Part shown: piece by piece, positions 53,490 through 62,242 of the stretch
Layout of the letters: each line of letters opens with the position of its first letter
Numbering within the stretch: the stretch's first letter is position 1
NCBI RefSeq assembly: GCF_018861045.1
Contig: NZ_JAHKQJ010000007.1
Coordinates: forward strand, 1,271,511-1,335,510
Reading direction: 5' to 3'
Origin: Octadecabacter sp. B2R22
GTDB taxonomy: Bacteria > Pseudomonadota > Alphaproteobacteria > Rhodobacterales > Rhodobacteraceae
DNA: 64,000 nucleotides
The notes under the pieces: model-generated
Database searches by the model: none
What the model was told of the DNA's origin: nothing
Seen by the model: only the letters and a program-made list of their open reading frames with translations
Made by a program: the position numbers and the translations under genes

Positions 53490-54521
53490 TTAATTTTCAG
53501 TACTTGATAGCTTCGCCATTCCGCTCGCGGCCATCTTAGCTCGGTTCGCCGTAACAACGTATTCTGCAGCCTGACTCGTATCCGAATGAGCCAGGTAAGA
53601 TGCGATTTCCCATTCCGTAGCCCCGTGCTCAGCGAGCCTGGTCGCGCCGGCTTTACGGAGGCCATGGGAGTTTGCACTCGGAATATTTAAGCCCGCTTCA
53701 ACTGTCCGAGCTTTAAACCAGTTGCCATAACTTTCAGCTTTGTAAGCACGTCCGCCGGAATGCGTCAGAAACAGGAACTGATCTCGCGAGACTAGGTCTA
53801 GCTCCTTCTGCAAATCTGGAAGGATCGGCAACGTGGTTGCTACGGTCGTTTTTCCACGCGCATAGCTGATTGTGCTATTCTTGACGTTCCCCCAACCCAA
53901 TCGGACCAAGTCCTGTCGAGCGGCACCGGTATTCAGCGCCAACTCCAACGCGAGTCGTGGTTTGGTCCCGCTTGAGTGTTTTCTACGAAAAACAGCAATG
54001 TCCTCATCAGACCAGGTATAAAAACCGAGACTGTTTTCTTTACGCTTTACGGCACGGCGGGCAGGGTTGATTTCGAGCCCAAACCCTTCATCAATTGCGA
54101 AGTTGAAAAGACGACTGCAGTTCTTTTTGACCTTGTTGGCCGCCGCAGGCCCCTCCTTTCGCTTCATGACTGCTTCGATATGGCGCTTTTCAAATGATTT
54201 GAAAGGCAGACCACCAACTGCTTTCATCAACCAGTCCAGCTCTCCTCTCAGAACCTTCTTCGACGAGTCAGCTAAGTTGCCATATTTAATTGACATCAAG
54301 TACTGCTCGCACAGCCAATTCATGGTGCCAGGCTCAGCTCTCAATTTCTTTTCGTTGGCAATGCCCGCAACAGCATTTTCATATGCCTTGCGAAATTCAA
54401 CGGATCCGTAGTCTCCATGTAAGTAGCACGAGTGTGTTTTCCGGCGGTAACGCCATCGTACTTTGCCGTGCCTATCTGTGACTCGCGTCACGCCGGGGAA
54501 CGGGTTCTTACGCTTTCTCAT
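53490..54521 (-). CDS. Tyrosine-type site-specific integrase
   Basis: 343 residues from the ATG at 54519–54521, which overlaps the stop of the HTH gene (ATGA); the upstream in-frame start at 54539 is less likely. N-terminal SAM-like core-binding domain (residues ~70–165), then the catalytic domain with Arg in NTGAARQDLVRLGW, HGLRKAGATRLAEHG (HxxR), an AHSD in the H/W position and Tyr in AAEYVVTA. It integrates the element into the neighbouring tRNA-Glu. It lies at the extreme left of the element, reading toward the tRNA, the standard arrangement. Confidence 0.93.
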   Translation of the reverse strand: MRKRKNPFPGVTRVTDRHGKVRWRYRRKTHSCYLHGDYGSVEFRKAYENAVAGIANEKKLRAEPGTMNWLCEQYLMSIKYGNLADSSKKVLRGELDWLMKAVGGLPFKSFEKRHIEAVMKRKEGPAAANKVKKNCSRLFNFAIDEGFGLEINPARRAVKRKENSLGFYTWSDEDIAVFRRKHSSGTKPRLALELALNTGAARQDLVRLGWGNVKNSTISYARGKTTVATTLPILPDLQKELDLVSRDQFLFLTHSGGRAYKAESYGNWFKARTVEAGLNIPSANSHGLRKAGATRLAEHGATEWEIASYLAHSDTSQAAEYVVTANRAKMAASGMAKLSSTEN

Positions 54522-54772
54522 GCGATCAACCGATCGCATGGGTTATAGGCTTGAACCTCATCCGCCTCTGGTAAGCAAAACAATGCGTCGTCCAAGTCGT
54601 TTCGAAGCCATACCTTGACACCCTCCCCCAACACACGCGGTTGAGGAAAAACACCGTTCTCCACCATCTTAACGAAATAAGTCGCGCTGACGCCGCAATA
54701 TACGGCTGCATCAGCACGCCGAAGCGCGGCTGGGATTGCTCTTAGCTGTTGTAAATTCTTTGTCATCGTCAT
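54518..54772 (-). CDS. Excisionase/AlpA-like helix-turn-helix protein
   Basis: 84 residues. A winged-HTH of the MerR/excisionase type: LRRADAAVYCGVSATYFVKMVENGVFPQPRVLGEGVKVWLRNDLDDAL, where the Trp in the wing and the 'R.LG..V.W…DLD.AL' pattern match AlpA/excisionase-like proteins. It probably controls excision direction or integrase expression. It overlaps the integrase start and the stop of the upstream gene by 4 bp each, forming a three-gene operon. Confidence 0.82.
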   Translation of the reverse strand: MTMTKNLQQLRAIPAALRRADAAVYCGVSATYFVKMVENGVFPQPRVLGEGVKVWLRNDLDDALFCLPEADEVQAYNPCDRLIA

Positions 54773-55431
54773 GTCCGCAAAATCTGCCCCAAACCTACGA
54801 TAGTTTGGTGTGTGATAGTAAATTCCCTCCGGAGATCACCGGGTGGATCAAATTTTTCAGAAGTTCCGTATATGATTGTTTCCAACAAATCGTCGCAACC
54901 AATGCTAACTTCGGCAGAAGGCTCCGGTCCGGTCAACCTGACCGACAATTCCCATGTCCCTTCACTCCGAAGCCCGTTGATTGAACTATCAGGTCGTCGG
55001 TCGCCTACAGCTTTCTCCAGCGCGCCAGATTGAGCAGAAAAAATCAGTGCATCAATCATATCGACCAATGAATGATCAAGACTCAAGTTGTTGATTGCCG
55101 GCAGTCCCATCCCGGCTGCGGTAGCTGGTTCACGATAGTCAAATACCGTTACCATAGACCGGCCGTGACGTACTGAGTTGCGTTGAACACGACTTGTGAG
55201 GACACTGTATTTCTTAAAGGATTCAGCAGCACTTTTTGCAGGTCCACCGCTTGCAATAGCGATCAGCAGATTTGCAGCATCGTGAGAGTCCATCATGGCG
55301 GCAGAGCTGCCTCTTCCGACCTTTTTCCGAAGCCCCGCTTCAGAAAGCGAACGGTCGAAAGCCCGGACAAAGACATCCGTCTCGCCCAAGACGTTAGCCA
55401 TGCACTTCACAAGATCACCTGGATTCGCCAT
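54769..55431 (-). CDS. Unknown protein at head of integrase operon
   Basis: 220 residues, no signal peptide or TM. N-terminal half looks helical and DNA-binding-like (VKCMANVLGETDVFVRAFDRSLSEAGLRKKVGRGSSAAMMDSHDAANLLIAIA), resembling the start of small integrative-element regulators; the C-terminal half is beta-rich (WELSVRLTGPEPSAEVSIGCDDLLETIIYG). I do not recognise a named family. The 4-bp overlap with the excisionase-like gene implies it works with integration or excision, perhaps as the element's repressor. Confidence 0.7.
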   Translation of the reverse strand: MANPGDLVKCMANVLGETDVFVRAFDRSLSEAGLRKKVGRGSSAAMMDSHDAANLLIAIASGGPAKSAAESFKKYSVLTSRVQRNSVRHGRSMVTVFDYREPATAAGMGLPAINNLSLDHSLVDMIDALIFSAQSGALEKAVGDRRPDSSINGLRSEGTWELSVRLTGPEPSAEVSIGCDDLLETIIYGTSEKFDPPGDLRREFTITHQTIVGLGQILRT

Positions 55432-55779
55432 GTTCGCTCCTTTTCTCCATTTGATATAAAAGCAAATGGGAGGAGGTGCAACCCCATTAGATTCTAAATC
55501 ATTCTTGCTGGTTCACAATTTGGAGCCAAGGGTCAGCGATCAGGACGCGTTCATCTGTGCTCGCTCCGTGAGGCTGGCAACCAGGATGTCCGAGCCGCAG
55601 GCGGTAAGGTGAATACAGGGAGGGCGGAAACCGGACGTTCGCCGCAGTTGCGAAGTATTAGCTCACCGTGTGAGAAAGCAGACGTTCGGCAACACGTGGC
55701 ACTTTCCACCGCAGCGACAGTCGGCTGTGAGCCCACACCGGCCATTGACGTATGTGACAATACGCATCACTGTTTCCCT
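55432..55779. other. Non-coding stretch between the integrase operon and the exported protein gene
   Basis: About 350 bp without a supported gene. It contains GGACGTTCGCCGC and CAGACGTTCGGC, variants of a short 'nnGACGTTcgsc' word also seen at 57339–57352, suggesting decayed repetitive spacer DNA. The promoter of the integrase operon should be at its left end. Confidence 0.45.
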
Positions 55780-56334
55780 ATGAAGTCTTTTAGTTTGCCG
55801 CTTACATTGTCGACCTGCGCCTTGGCTGTGTCAATTCTCATAGCTGGAGAAGCTCGCTCAGAAAACCACGCGTCGGTTGAGATTGAAATTGTAGGTTTCG
55901 TTGATGAAAGTCGTATCGCTCTCGTAGAGGAACTTTATGACAGATTTCTAGCTGGTCCCATTCCATTGAGGGATGATCAAGCCTCTGCTGGTCTAAGTGT
56001 TGCCGAGGGCGTCATTTTCTATATGGGGCCAGAAATAGTTGAGAACGGTCGGTTTGTTCCTCCCGAAGGAGTGTTTATCTCGCCTCAACAACTCGAGGTG
56101 ATGAGTGAGAAGCGTTTCACCGATGGTATGTGCCGCGTCGAGAACCTGACATTCCTCCGAGACGGGCGTCGACTGGTATTACTGGTCGACGATAGCAATA
56201 CTCCTCCACCGTTAGAATTGACGCATTGCGTTCTTATTGCATTCGCAAGTGCGTTAGGTGCCGAAACCCACCTAATCAATGAACTATCAGTCAGCGAACT
56301 CTCGGTTTTAGTTGATGGCTTGAAGAGGCGCTAA
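55780..56334 (+). CDS. Exported protein of unknown function
   Basis: 184 residues from the ATG at 55780, giving a signal peptide (FSLPLTLSTCALAVSILIAGEARS); the 57-residue upstream extension of the frame is not signal-like. The mature region (VEIEIVGFVDESRIALVEELYDRFLAGPIPLRDDQ … MCRVENLTFLRDGRRLVLLVDDSNTPPPLELTHCVLIAFASALGAE) has one Cys pair that could be bridged. It resembles secreted DUF2927-like proteins only vaguely and is left unnamed. Cargo of the element. Confidence 0.65.
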   Translation: MKSFSLPLTLSTCALAVSILIAGEARSENHASVEIEIVGFVDESRIALVEELYDRFLAGPIPLRDDQASAGLSVAEGVIFYMGPEIVENGRFVPPEGVFISPQQLEVMSEKRFTDGMCRVENLTFLRDGRRLVLLVDDSNTPPPLELTHCVLIAFASALGAETHLINELSVSELSVLVDGLKRR

Positions 56335-56536
56335 CGGCGGCTTCGTCCGCACTTTAACTGTTCATGCGCGGTGCAGCGAAAGGCACTTGATCCTGAACCA
56401 GCCGTTAGTGGATCACGCGGCGAAGGTGTCAGGAGAGCCCAGAGTACCCGATGCTGCGTATGGCACCAATGTCGGCTTACGTCTTGAATACTTAGGTTCT
56501 CCAAGCGTGTGGCCAATATTTGGTGCATTGAGAAGA

Positions 56537-57280
56537 TTACTCTTCAAACCAACCAGTTTGCAAAGCTCGTGCCCAATCGCGCCGTTCGTTTAAGAGAGCG
56601 CAATCACTGGCTTGCTTGGCATCGTAGAGAACAGAACGGAAAGTGACGTTCCATTCACCATGGTGCCTTTCTAGCAACGCATAAGAAGCGTTCGGTGTGC
56701 CCGTCTGCATATAATGGTAGACGGGCATGTCATCGTCGTACGCCGGACATCCAACACTGCCGGGGTTCACGATAACACGACCATCCGGCAAACGAACGCA
56801 TCGCGGAATGTGAGTGTGCGCGCACAGGATGAGGCTCGCGTCCACGCCATCTGCCTCCGCCTTCACTTCCGCCAAGCTTGCTGGACGTACAACTCCATTA
56901 TTTTCCACTCGTTCAAGCCAATAGGTCGAGTCGCTTCTTGGGGTTGCATGGCACAAGAAGACGTCGTCAAAGACAGTCCGCGTTGTTGGAAGATCAGCTA
57001 TCCATTGCAGGTGTTGTTCCGACAATTGATCTAGGGCCACTCGGTCCGAAGGCCCCATATTAGTTGGGTCTTGTTCGATGAGGTATCTGTCATGATTACC
57101 TCGAACCGATGCAAAATCACGCTCCATTAGAATAGACGCAGTCTTTGCAGCGTCGATGGGCCCACTAAAGAAATCTCCAAGATTCACAGCATCTGTAACC
57201 CCAAGAGCATCCATGTCCTGAAGCACTGCCTCGAGGGCAAATGAGTTTCCGTGTATATCAGCTAAAACTGCAAACTTCAT
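56537..57280 (-). CDS. Metallophosphoesterase (YfcE/MJ0936-like)
   Basis: 247 residues. Calcineurin-like fold: DIHGNSFALEAVL (DxH), NLGDFFSGP (GD), VRGNHDRYL (GNHD), ILCAHTHIPRC (GHxH variant, CAHTHIP) and VNPGSVGCPAYDDD. All metal ligands are present. The substrate is a phosphodiester or phosphoprotein of unknown identity. Stand-alone cargo gene with a weak ribosome-binding site (AAAGATG). Confidence 0.9.
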   Translation of the reverse strand: MKFAVLADIHGNSFALEAVLQDMDALGVTDAVNLGDFFSGPIDAAKTASILMERDFASVRGNHDRYLIEQDPTNMGPSDRVALDQLSEQHLQWIADLPTTRTVFDDVFLCHATPRSDSTYWLERVENNGVVRPASLAEVKAEADGVDASLILCAHTHIPRCVRLPDGRVIVNPGSVGCPAYDDDMPVYHYMQTGTPNASYALLERHHGEWNVTFRSVLYDAKQASDCALLNERRDWARALQTGWFEE

Positions 57281-57623
57281 CTTTAGATATCCATATCCAC
57301 CACCGTCACGGCTAAAGCTTAAAACACGAGTAAGCAGACGTTAAGGCCGGAGCAGAAAACGGTCACTTCGTCCCGCTTTGCGGCCATCCATGTGCGTAAA
57401 ATGCTGCAAGAGCCTGTCAATGTCCGCTTTAGAGAAGCCGCGCCGCAATAACCGAACCTACGGCGAATGTCCGCTAAGGGCCGTGAGTGCTCAAGAAAAC
57501 CACGGTCACGAGTTTTTCAGATCACTGTTCTATTGTCGATAAGCGCGGAAAAATGCTGTGGCGGTATTGATTTACAAAAACGGCCTCATATTGAATCAGT
57601 ACAACAACAGAAAGTGACAACAA
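57281..57623. other. Non-coding stretch in the element
   Basis: About 340 bp. No frame with a ribosome-binding site and no family features. GCAGACGTTAAGGCCGGAGC at 57339–57352 and following bases resemble the GACGTT words at 55628–55690, so this may be decayed repeated spacer DNA. No terminator-type hairpin was found. Confidence 0.4.
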
Positions 57624-57902
57624 ATGTACGACATTGATGCCGAAGAAATGGCAAACGAAAAACGCCAAGATGAATTAATGCTAACGTTCGAGCATGACAT
57701 GCAAAAGATGCGCGATTTGGCGGGGCAAAACACGGGTGTGTCCGGTATCTGCGCGAGTATCGTTGCATGCGTAGAGAATAAGGCCGGAACATTCGAGACG
57801 TCAGACCTGCGTACGCTCGATCGGCAAAATCGTGCAATCGCTCTGCGCTTGATTGAAGTGATGTGTACGCCATCGATGGTCCCAGACAGCTTCAGATTGT
57901 AA
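57624..57902 (+). CDS. Small hypothetical protein (92 aa)
   Basis: 92 residues, beginning MYDIDAEEMANEKRQDELML, preceded by CAGAAAGTGACAACAA, a weak ribosome-binding site. Predicted mostly helical: an acidic N-terminal half with Met-rich heptads (FEHDMQKMRDLAGQ) and a C-terminal helix (DLRTLDRQNRAIALRLIEVM). No known family recognised. It precedes the mobilization region on the same strand. Confidence 0.5.
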   Translation: MYDIDAEEMANEKRQDELMLTFEHDMQKMRDLAGQNTGVSGICASIVACVENKAGTFETSDLRTLDRQNRAIALRLIEVMCTPSMVPDSFRL

Positions 57903-58088
57903 TAGATAAAGGCGGAGCGAAGGCCCCGCCAGGGCACAGGGGTTTGGGGAGTGTGAACGACGCCCAACACTTCACGTGAGTGATCGCCAGACAGGCTCCC
58001 CAGACGGGGCCTCCATGGAATGGCCGAACGATGAGTTGTTTAGTTTTGCTCGCAAAACCGATTTGTGGCCCCATTGGGTCAAATCGCA

Positions 58089-58114
58089 ACTCTATAGTCA
58101 GTCCACTATAGAGT
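58089..58114. other. Candidate oriT palindrome for the MobV relaxase
   Basis: A perfect 9-bp inverted repeat, ACTCTATAG (58089–58097) and CTATAGAGT (58106–58114), with an 8-nt loop, 74 bp upstream of the relaxase gene. MobV-type origins (pMV158 group) are AT-rich palindromes containing TATAG/CTATA just before the mob gene, so position and composition fit. No nick site is proven. Confidence 0.6.
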
Positions 58115-58187
58115 AATGATTTCCAGATTTCTGAAAGTTATGAAGTAGCATTTCGCACTTTCACAGCTTGCGCGTATCTAATGGTCT

Positions 58188-59300
58188 ATGGGACCACAGT
58201 TCGCACATATGCAGGCATTCAGCATCAAGCCTAACCGTCAGGGTAACAGCATCGAACAAGTGCTGGCTGAAGCCATTCGTGAAGCCAAATTTTCCACTCA
58301 CATCGACGATCCAAAGCCACCCACCATAATTTATGGTGTTGACCTTCCAACGCTGAAAACCCTGCATGATGAGATGCTCGACCAGCGAAAGGTCGAAGTA
58401 AAGATAAAGGGCAAAGTACGTTATCGAGCGATCAGAAAAGACCGGAATACGTTGATGACAGTGATCTCTTCCTTCCCAGTCCGCATTGCTGACCTCGACA
58501 AAGATGGGACCGGTGAGACACGCCGGTTGTATGAGAAATGGAAGAAACTCAACACCAATCATTTGAAAAATCTTTTCGGGGACAAACTCAAAACCGTTAT
58601 CGAACACACCGACGAGGAATACCCCCACCTGCACGCATACATTCTTCCAGACGATGACCCAGGAGCATTTGCAAATGCGCTCCACCCTGGGGAAGTCGCC
58701 AAAGCTGATGCTGCCAAGAAAGCCAAATCCGAGGGCCTGACAGGCGAAGCGATCAACAAGGTTGCCAACAAAGGCTATCAGGCGGCTATGAGCGGTTGGC
58801 AGGATGACTTCTATGAAGCTGTCGGCGCTCCATGTGCCTTGACCCGTGATGGCCCTAAAAGAACCCGTAAAACGCGTGCGAGGTGGCAAGCTGAGAAGAT
58901 CGCGGCAAGAGCCACCGCTGATGTCATTGAAAAGAACCAGACTGAGACAAAGGCACTGGAATTGGAAGCCCGCGCTTTACGCACTCAGTCTGATACTCTC
59001 GATGATGCCGAAGATGAGAACGAGGCTGCTCGCAAGGAAATTGAGGAAGATCGCGCAATCATCGCGAGAGATCGCCAGAAATTGAATGAGGATCGCAAAA
59101 GGCTGAATGCAGACCGTGCCAAATTCAAAAAGACAATCGACAAGGTGAAAGATGGAATTCAGCGCATCTTCGATGTGGTGGCCGATAAGCTTGGTGTATC
59201 AATTGCGGGGGTTCCAAGAGTACTTGAGGCCATGAAAATCCTCATCGACGCTGCTGATGATCTGGACGCAGTCGAGCCGGATGATGAGCCCAGCTTATAA
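58188..59300 (+). CDS. MobV/Pre family relaxase (plasmid recombination/mobilization protein)
   Basis: 370 residues. N-terminal domain up to ~residue 200, with VISSFP and the diagnostic metal site VIEHTDEEYPHLHAYILPDDD (HxDExxPHxH) around residues 137–157. The C-terminal third is a long coiled coil (KALELEARALRTQSDTLDDAEDENEAARKEIEEDRAIIARDRQKLNEDRKRL), as in Pre/Mob proteins. It should nick oriT and carry the strand in trans-mobilization. Start could also be the ATG at 58209 (MQAFSIKPNR); neither has a strong ribosome-binding site. Confidence 0.85.
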   Translation: MGPQFAHMQAFSIKPNRQGNSIEQVLAEAIREAKFSTHIDDPKPPTIIYGVDLPTLKTLHDEMLDQRKVEVKIKGKVRYRAIRKDRNTLMTVISSFPVRIADLDKDGTGETRRLYEKWKKLNTNHLKNLFGDKLKTVIEHTDEEYPHLHAYILPDDDPGAFANALHPGEVAKADAAKKAKSEGLTGEAINKVANKGYQAAMSGWQDDFYEAVGAPCALTRDGPKRTRKTRARWQAEKIAARATADVIEKNQTETKALELEARALRTQSDTLDDAEDENEAARKEIEEDRAIIARDRQKLNEDRKRLNADRAKFKKTIDKVKDGIQRIFDVVADKLGVSIAGVPRVLEAMKILIDAADDLDAVEPDDEPSL

Positions 59301-59662
59301 CAAGCCCTTCGCGGGATCGTCATATGCAGCCCAAACTGCTCCGAAGAGATCGGCAGCACCATCAACCCTGCAGATTTAGAGGAGATGATCATTTATCAAA
59401 AAGGCCATCCAAAACTTTTGCACATTGCTGAAACCGCGCTCTCAGCAATGTGCTTTCGATCCGTCGTAACAGTGCTCGCTAGCGCTGCGCCCTATTACCG
59501 CCGTTCGACCGGGACACCCGGACCCGTGCCCAAAGAAGCGGCCGCAGAAGGGTAAGTGGGGATGTCAGTGAAAGTAGACGTTTGCTATACATTGTCTGAC
59601 GTCAGCGCCTAAGTGATCCGCCTTTCCGCATTTATGTTTTGCTGATCAAGTCGCTCGCGCTC
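59301..59662. other. Intergenic region between relaxase and methyltransferase with hairpin
   Basis: About 360 bp separating the convergent relaxase and methyltransferase genes; no gene supported. Holds an 11-bp perfect inverted repeat (CACATTGCTGA at 59421–59431, TCAGCAATGTG at 59442–59452, 10-nt loop). Confidence 0.55.
59421..59452. terminator. Hairpin between relaxase and methyltransferase genes
   Basis: Perfect 11-bp stem, 10-nt loop, in a convergent gap; a bidirectional terminator is the likeliest role. It is followed by CTTTCG on the plus strand rather than a T run, so strength is uncertain. Confidence 0.45.
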
Positions 59663-60742
59663 TCATCCAGGAACCCCAAGTGAGCGTGCAATCGAAGTCA
59701 GGATCGCCTCAGCAAACAAAGGATTCACACTATTTCCAATCATCCGATGCGAGTGCCATTTAGTGGGGTGGAAGTCGAACCAATCAGGAAACCCCTGAAT
59801 CCTTGCTGCTTCACGCACCGAGACCACACGTGGGGACACATGATGGATCGGGCGAGCGGATTGAAAAGAACCTTTATCAACACCTGTTCCAGCACGTAAC
59901 GTCCGAGCAGGTTCGTTGGGGTTTAATCGAAAAAACCGGCTTACCTTCTCCGTTTTACCTTGTGGAGTGGCTGAGAACCGACTCTCTACTTCTGGCGAAT
60001 GCTTCGTCGCCTCAAAGCCGCTTACACGACAATCAGAGTGTGCGTTAAGTTTGCAAGCGTCACCCAAATCTACAGACCTGCGATTGATGAACCTCACATA
60101 TGGACTATCAACCAGCCCAACTTCGGCGACATCTGTAGTTCCCGGCTCTGGTAAACCCTCCAATGCTTGGCTCACTGTCGCAGGGGCACGTCGGTTTTTA
60201 TTGATCATTCCAAATGAAATTGGATCAACATCAGTCGGATCGTAGCCGATCACCAGAACACGTTTTCTACGCGTCGCCGCTCCGAAATCTGCTGCATCCA
60301 AAACAGAAGGCGTCAGAACAACATAACTGCTTGGCACCCGTTGCAGAGCTCGTTCGAGTAGCTGAAAACTAGACTTGCTGAGCAGCCCAGGAACATTTTC
60401 CATCATGAAAGCTCGAGGCTTCAGATCAGATACAATTTGGAAAAACCGATCAAGAAGGTCATTTCTTGGATCACTTTGATTTCGTTTACCTATGTAGCTA
60501 AAACCTTGACATGGCGGTCCGCCAATCACAAGGTCTGGCCTACCGCTATAGAGCGAGTTGATCGCTGCGGAATCAACTTTTGACAGGTCAAGCTTGGCAG
60601 TTTTACAGTGTGGGAAATTCTTTGAGTGAGCGGCAGCAGCATGATCATCCAGTTCGACAGCCAAATTTGGCGACAAGCCGGCTCGGGCAGCACCAAGTGA
60701 GAGGCCGCCACAGCCAGCAAAGAGATCGATTACAGTTACCAT
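59663..60742 (-). CDS. DNA (cytosine-5-)-methyltransferase
   Basis: 359 residues with AAGGAG before the ATG. All core C5-MTase motifs are seen: I VIDLFAGCGGLSLGA, IV GGPPCQGFSYIG (catalytic Cys), VI MMENVPGL, VIII ATRRKRVLVIG, IX EPARTLRAG, X HRMIGNSVNPLFAEAI; the target-recognition region lies between VIII and IX (about residues 170–260). Site specificity cannot be read. It is divergent from the GHKL ATPase across 102 bp. Association of such enzymes with GHKL/MORC ATPases is known from comparative genomics of restriction-modification systems. Confidence 0.95.
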   Translation of the reverse strand: MVTVIDLFAGCGGLSLGAARAGLSPNLAVELDDHAAAAHSKNFPHCKTAKLDLSKVDSAAINSLYSGRPDLVIGGPPCQGFSYIGKRNQSDPRNDLLDRFFQIVSDLKPRAFMMENVPGLLSKSSFQLLERALQRVPSSYVVLTPSVLDAADFGAATRRKRVLVIGYDPTDVDPISFGMINKNRRAPATVSQALEGLPEPGTTDVAEVGLVDSPYVRFINRRSVDLGDACKLNAHSDCRVSGFEATKHSPEVESRFSATPQGKTEKVSRFFRLNPNEPARTLRAGTGVDKGSFQSARPIHHVSPRVVSVREAARIQGFPDWFDFHPTKWHSHRMIGNSVNPLFAEAILTSIARSLGVPG

Positions 60743-60844
60743 AGTTACTCCTTAGAATATATAGTCAGAAGTGTCGATCGGAAAACATCAGACGACACCT
60801 AGGAAGAACATGAATTTCACTCTCCGACATTTAAGGGCGGGCCA
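60743..60844. promoter_or_regulatory. Divergent promoter region, methyltransferase / GHKL ATPase
   Basis: 102 bp must hold both promoters. AT-rich (AGAATATATAGTC near 60754). Such shared short gaps are typical of restriction-modification control regions; no clear C-box-like dyad was found. Confidence 0.45.
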
Positions 60845-62242
60845 ATGACAATAAGAACAATCGAAGCAGGGCCATCAAAAAGATTTTTCGTCGAGATGTT
60901 ACCGCGTGATATCAGCCTAGAATATGCGGTCCTAGACCTAATCGACAACAGCCTTGATGGAGCAATTCGTCAGCGGATTGATGACATCCGACTTCGTCGC
61001 GGCGAGCCCTATAAAGGTCTGCATTGCAAACTCAGCTTTTCCGAAACTGAATTTCAGATCACGGATAACTGTGGTGGCATACCCGCTGATAGGATCGACG
61101 CAGCCCTGAAGCTAGGTAGAGATGACCCAAATATTGACAACGACAAGCCGACGATTGGTATGTACGGCATCGGAATGAAGCGATCAATTTTCAAGATTAG
61201 CGCTGACTCAACCGTTGTTTCGAAGAGCGACACGATCACGACCCGTGTTAACTATGATGAAACGTGGATGAACCCTGAAAACCCTGACTGGACGCTAGAC
61301 CTGGAAGAAACGCCACCGGATGGCGGCGAGCTCGGCGTCACTATTTCCGCAAATAAGCTCTGGCCAAATATCTCGAGAACGTTCGCGTCCCAAAGCTTCT
61401 TTGACGACCTCACGAGAAAGATCTCGAGATACTACGCATATGTAATTGCAAAAGGTTTTAAGATCTTTGTTAACGACAAAGAAATACCGGCATTGCCAGT
61501 AGAATTTAAACTCGATGATGCAGTGATTTCACCTTTTTACTACGAAGCGGTTGCAGAAAAGGTCAACGTCAAAGTCATTGTTGGATTGTTCCGGAAGTTG
61601 ACCAAAGAAGATGAACGGGAAGAAGCCATATCCTCAAATGACGGTTTAGAAGCAGGAGACCTTAAGGCTGGGATTACCGTCGTTTGCAATGACCGTGTGA
61701 TCACATATGCAGACACCTCATCAGTGACTGGCTGGGGGATGGGGAATGTTCCAAGATACCACCCACAGTTTCGATCAATCACCGGCATAATAATCTTCGA
61801 GTCCGACGATGCTAGAACGCTTCCCGTATCCACAACCAAGGGGGCTTTAGATTTAGATGACCGTGCCTACGTCGTTGGACTTAACGCTGCTATGGAGGGA
61901 ATAAAGACACATACAGATTACACGAACCGAACCAAAGGCCGCGAGAGCGCGACCGATACGCCAATTCAATCAGCCCCTAAACTCTCCATCGCGCAAGTAA
62001 CCCAATCACTTAGCTCTTCTGCTAGAGCAGTTCGACATTCAAACGGTAAGGCAAGAAAGGTTGTTCCCACCCTTCCAGAGATTAAGCGCACAGCCCCGAT
62101 AGGCCGAATAGCTTTCAGCAGAGATAAGGCAGAGATCGAACGTGTAGCAGAGCTGCTTGGTCTCAGCACCAGCGAAAAGCCCGGAGTAGTCGGTGAACAA
62201 GTTTGGACTGACTTGGCCCGAAAGCTTGGAGTTATAGACTGA
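60845..62242 (+). CDS. GHKL ATPase (MORC/MutL-like), R-M-associated
   Basis: 465 residues. N-terminal GHKL ATPase: N-box AVLDLIDNSLDGAI (~residues 28–41), G1 ITDNCGGIPADRID, G2 IGMYGIGMKRSIFKIS; the residue in the usual catalytic Glu place is Asp (VLDLIDN). A central S5-like/MutL-type domain follows (residues ~180–340), then a low-complexity linker and a basic C-terminal segment (GKARKVVPTLPEIKRTAPIGR … TSEKPGVVGEQVWTDLARKLGV). Its stop TGA overlaps the next ATG by 1 nt. The family of ATP-binding proteins with this IDNSxDG / DNCGGI signature occurs beside DNA methyltransferases. Confidence 0.85.
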   Translation: MTIRTIEAGPSKRFFVEMLPRDISLEYAVLDLIDNSLDGAIRQRIDDIRLRRGEPYKGLHCKLSFSETEFQITDNCGGIPADRIDAALKLGRDDPNIDNDKPTIGMYGIGMKRSIFKISADSTVVSKSDTITTRVNYDETWMNPENPDWTLDLEETPPDGGELGVTISANKLWPNISRTFASQSFFDDLTRKISRYYAYVIAKGFKIFVNDKEIPALPVEFKLDDAVISPFYYEAVAEKVNVKVIVGLFRKLTKEDEREEAISSNDGLEAGDLKAGITVVCNDRVITYADTSSVTGWGMGNVPRYHPQFRSITGIIIFESDDARTLPVSTTKGALDLDDRAYVVGLNAAMEGIKTHTDYTNRTKGRESATDTPIQSAPKLSIAQVTQSLSSSARAVRHSNGKARKVVPTLPEIKRTAPIGRIAFSRDKAEIERVAELLGLSTSEKPGVVGEQVWTDLARKLGVID

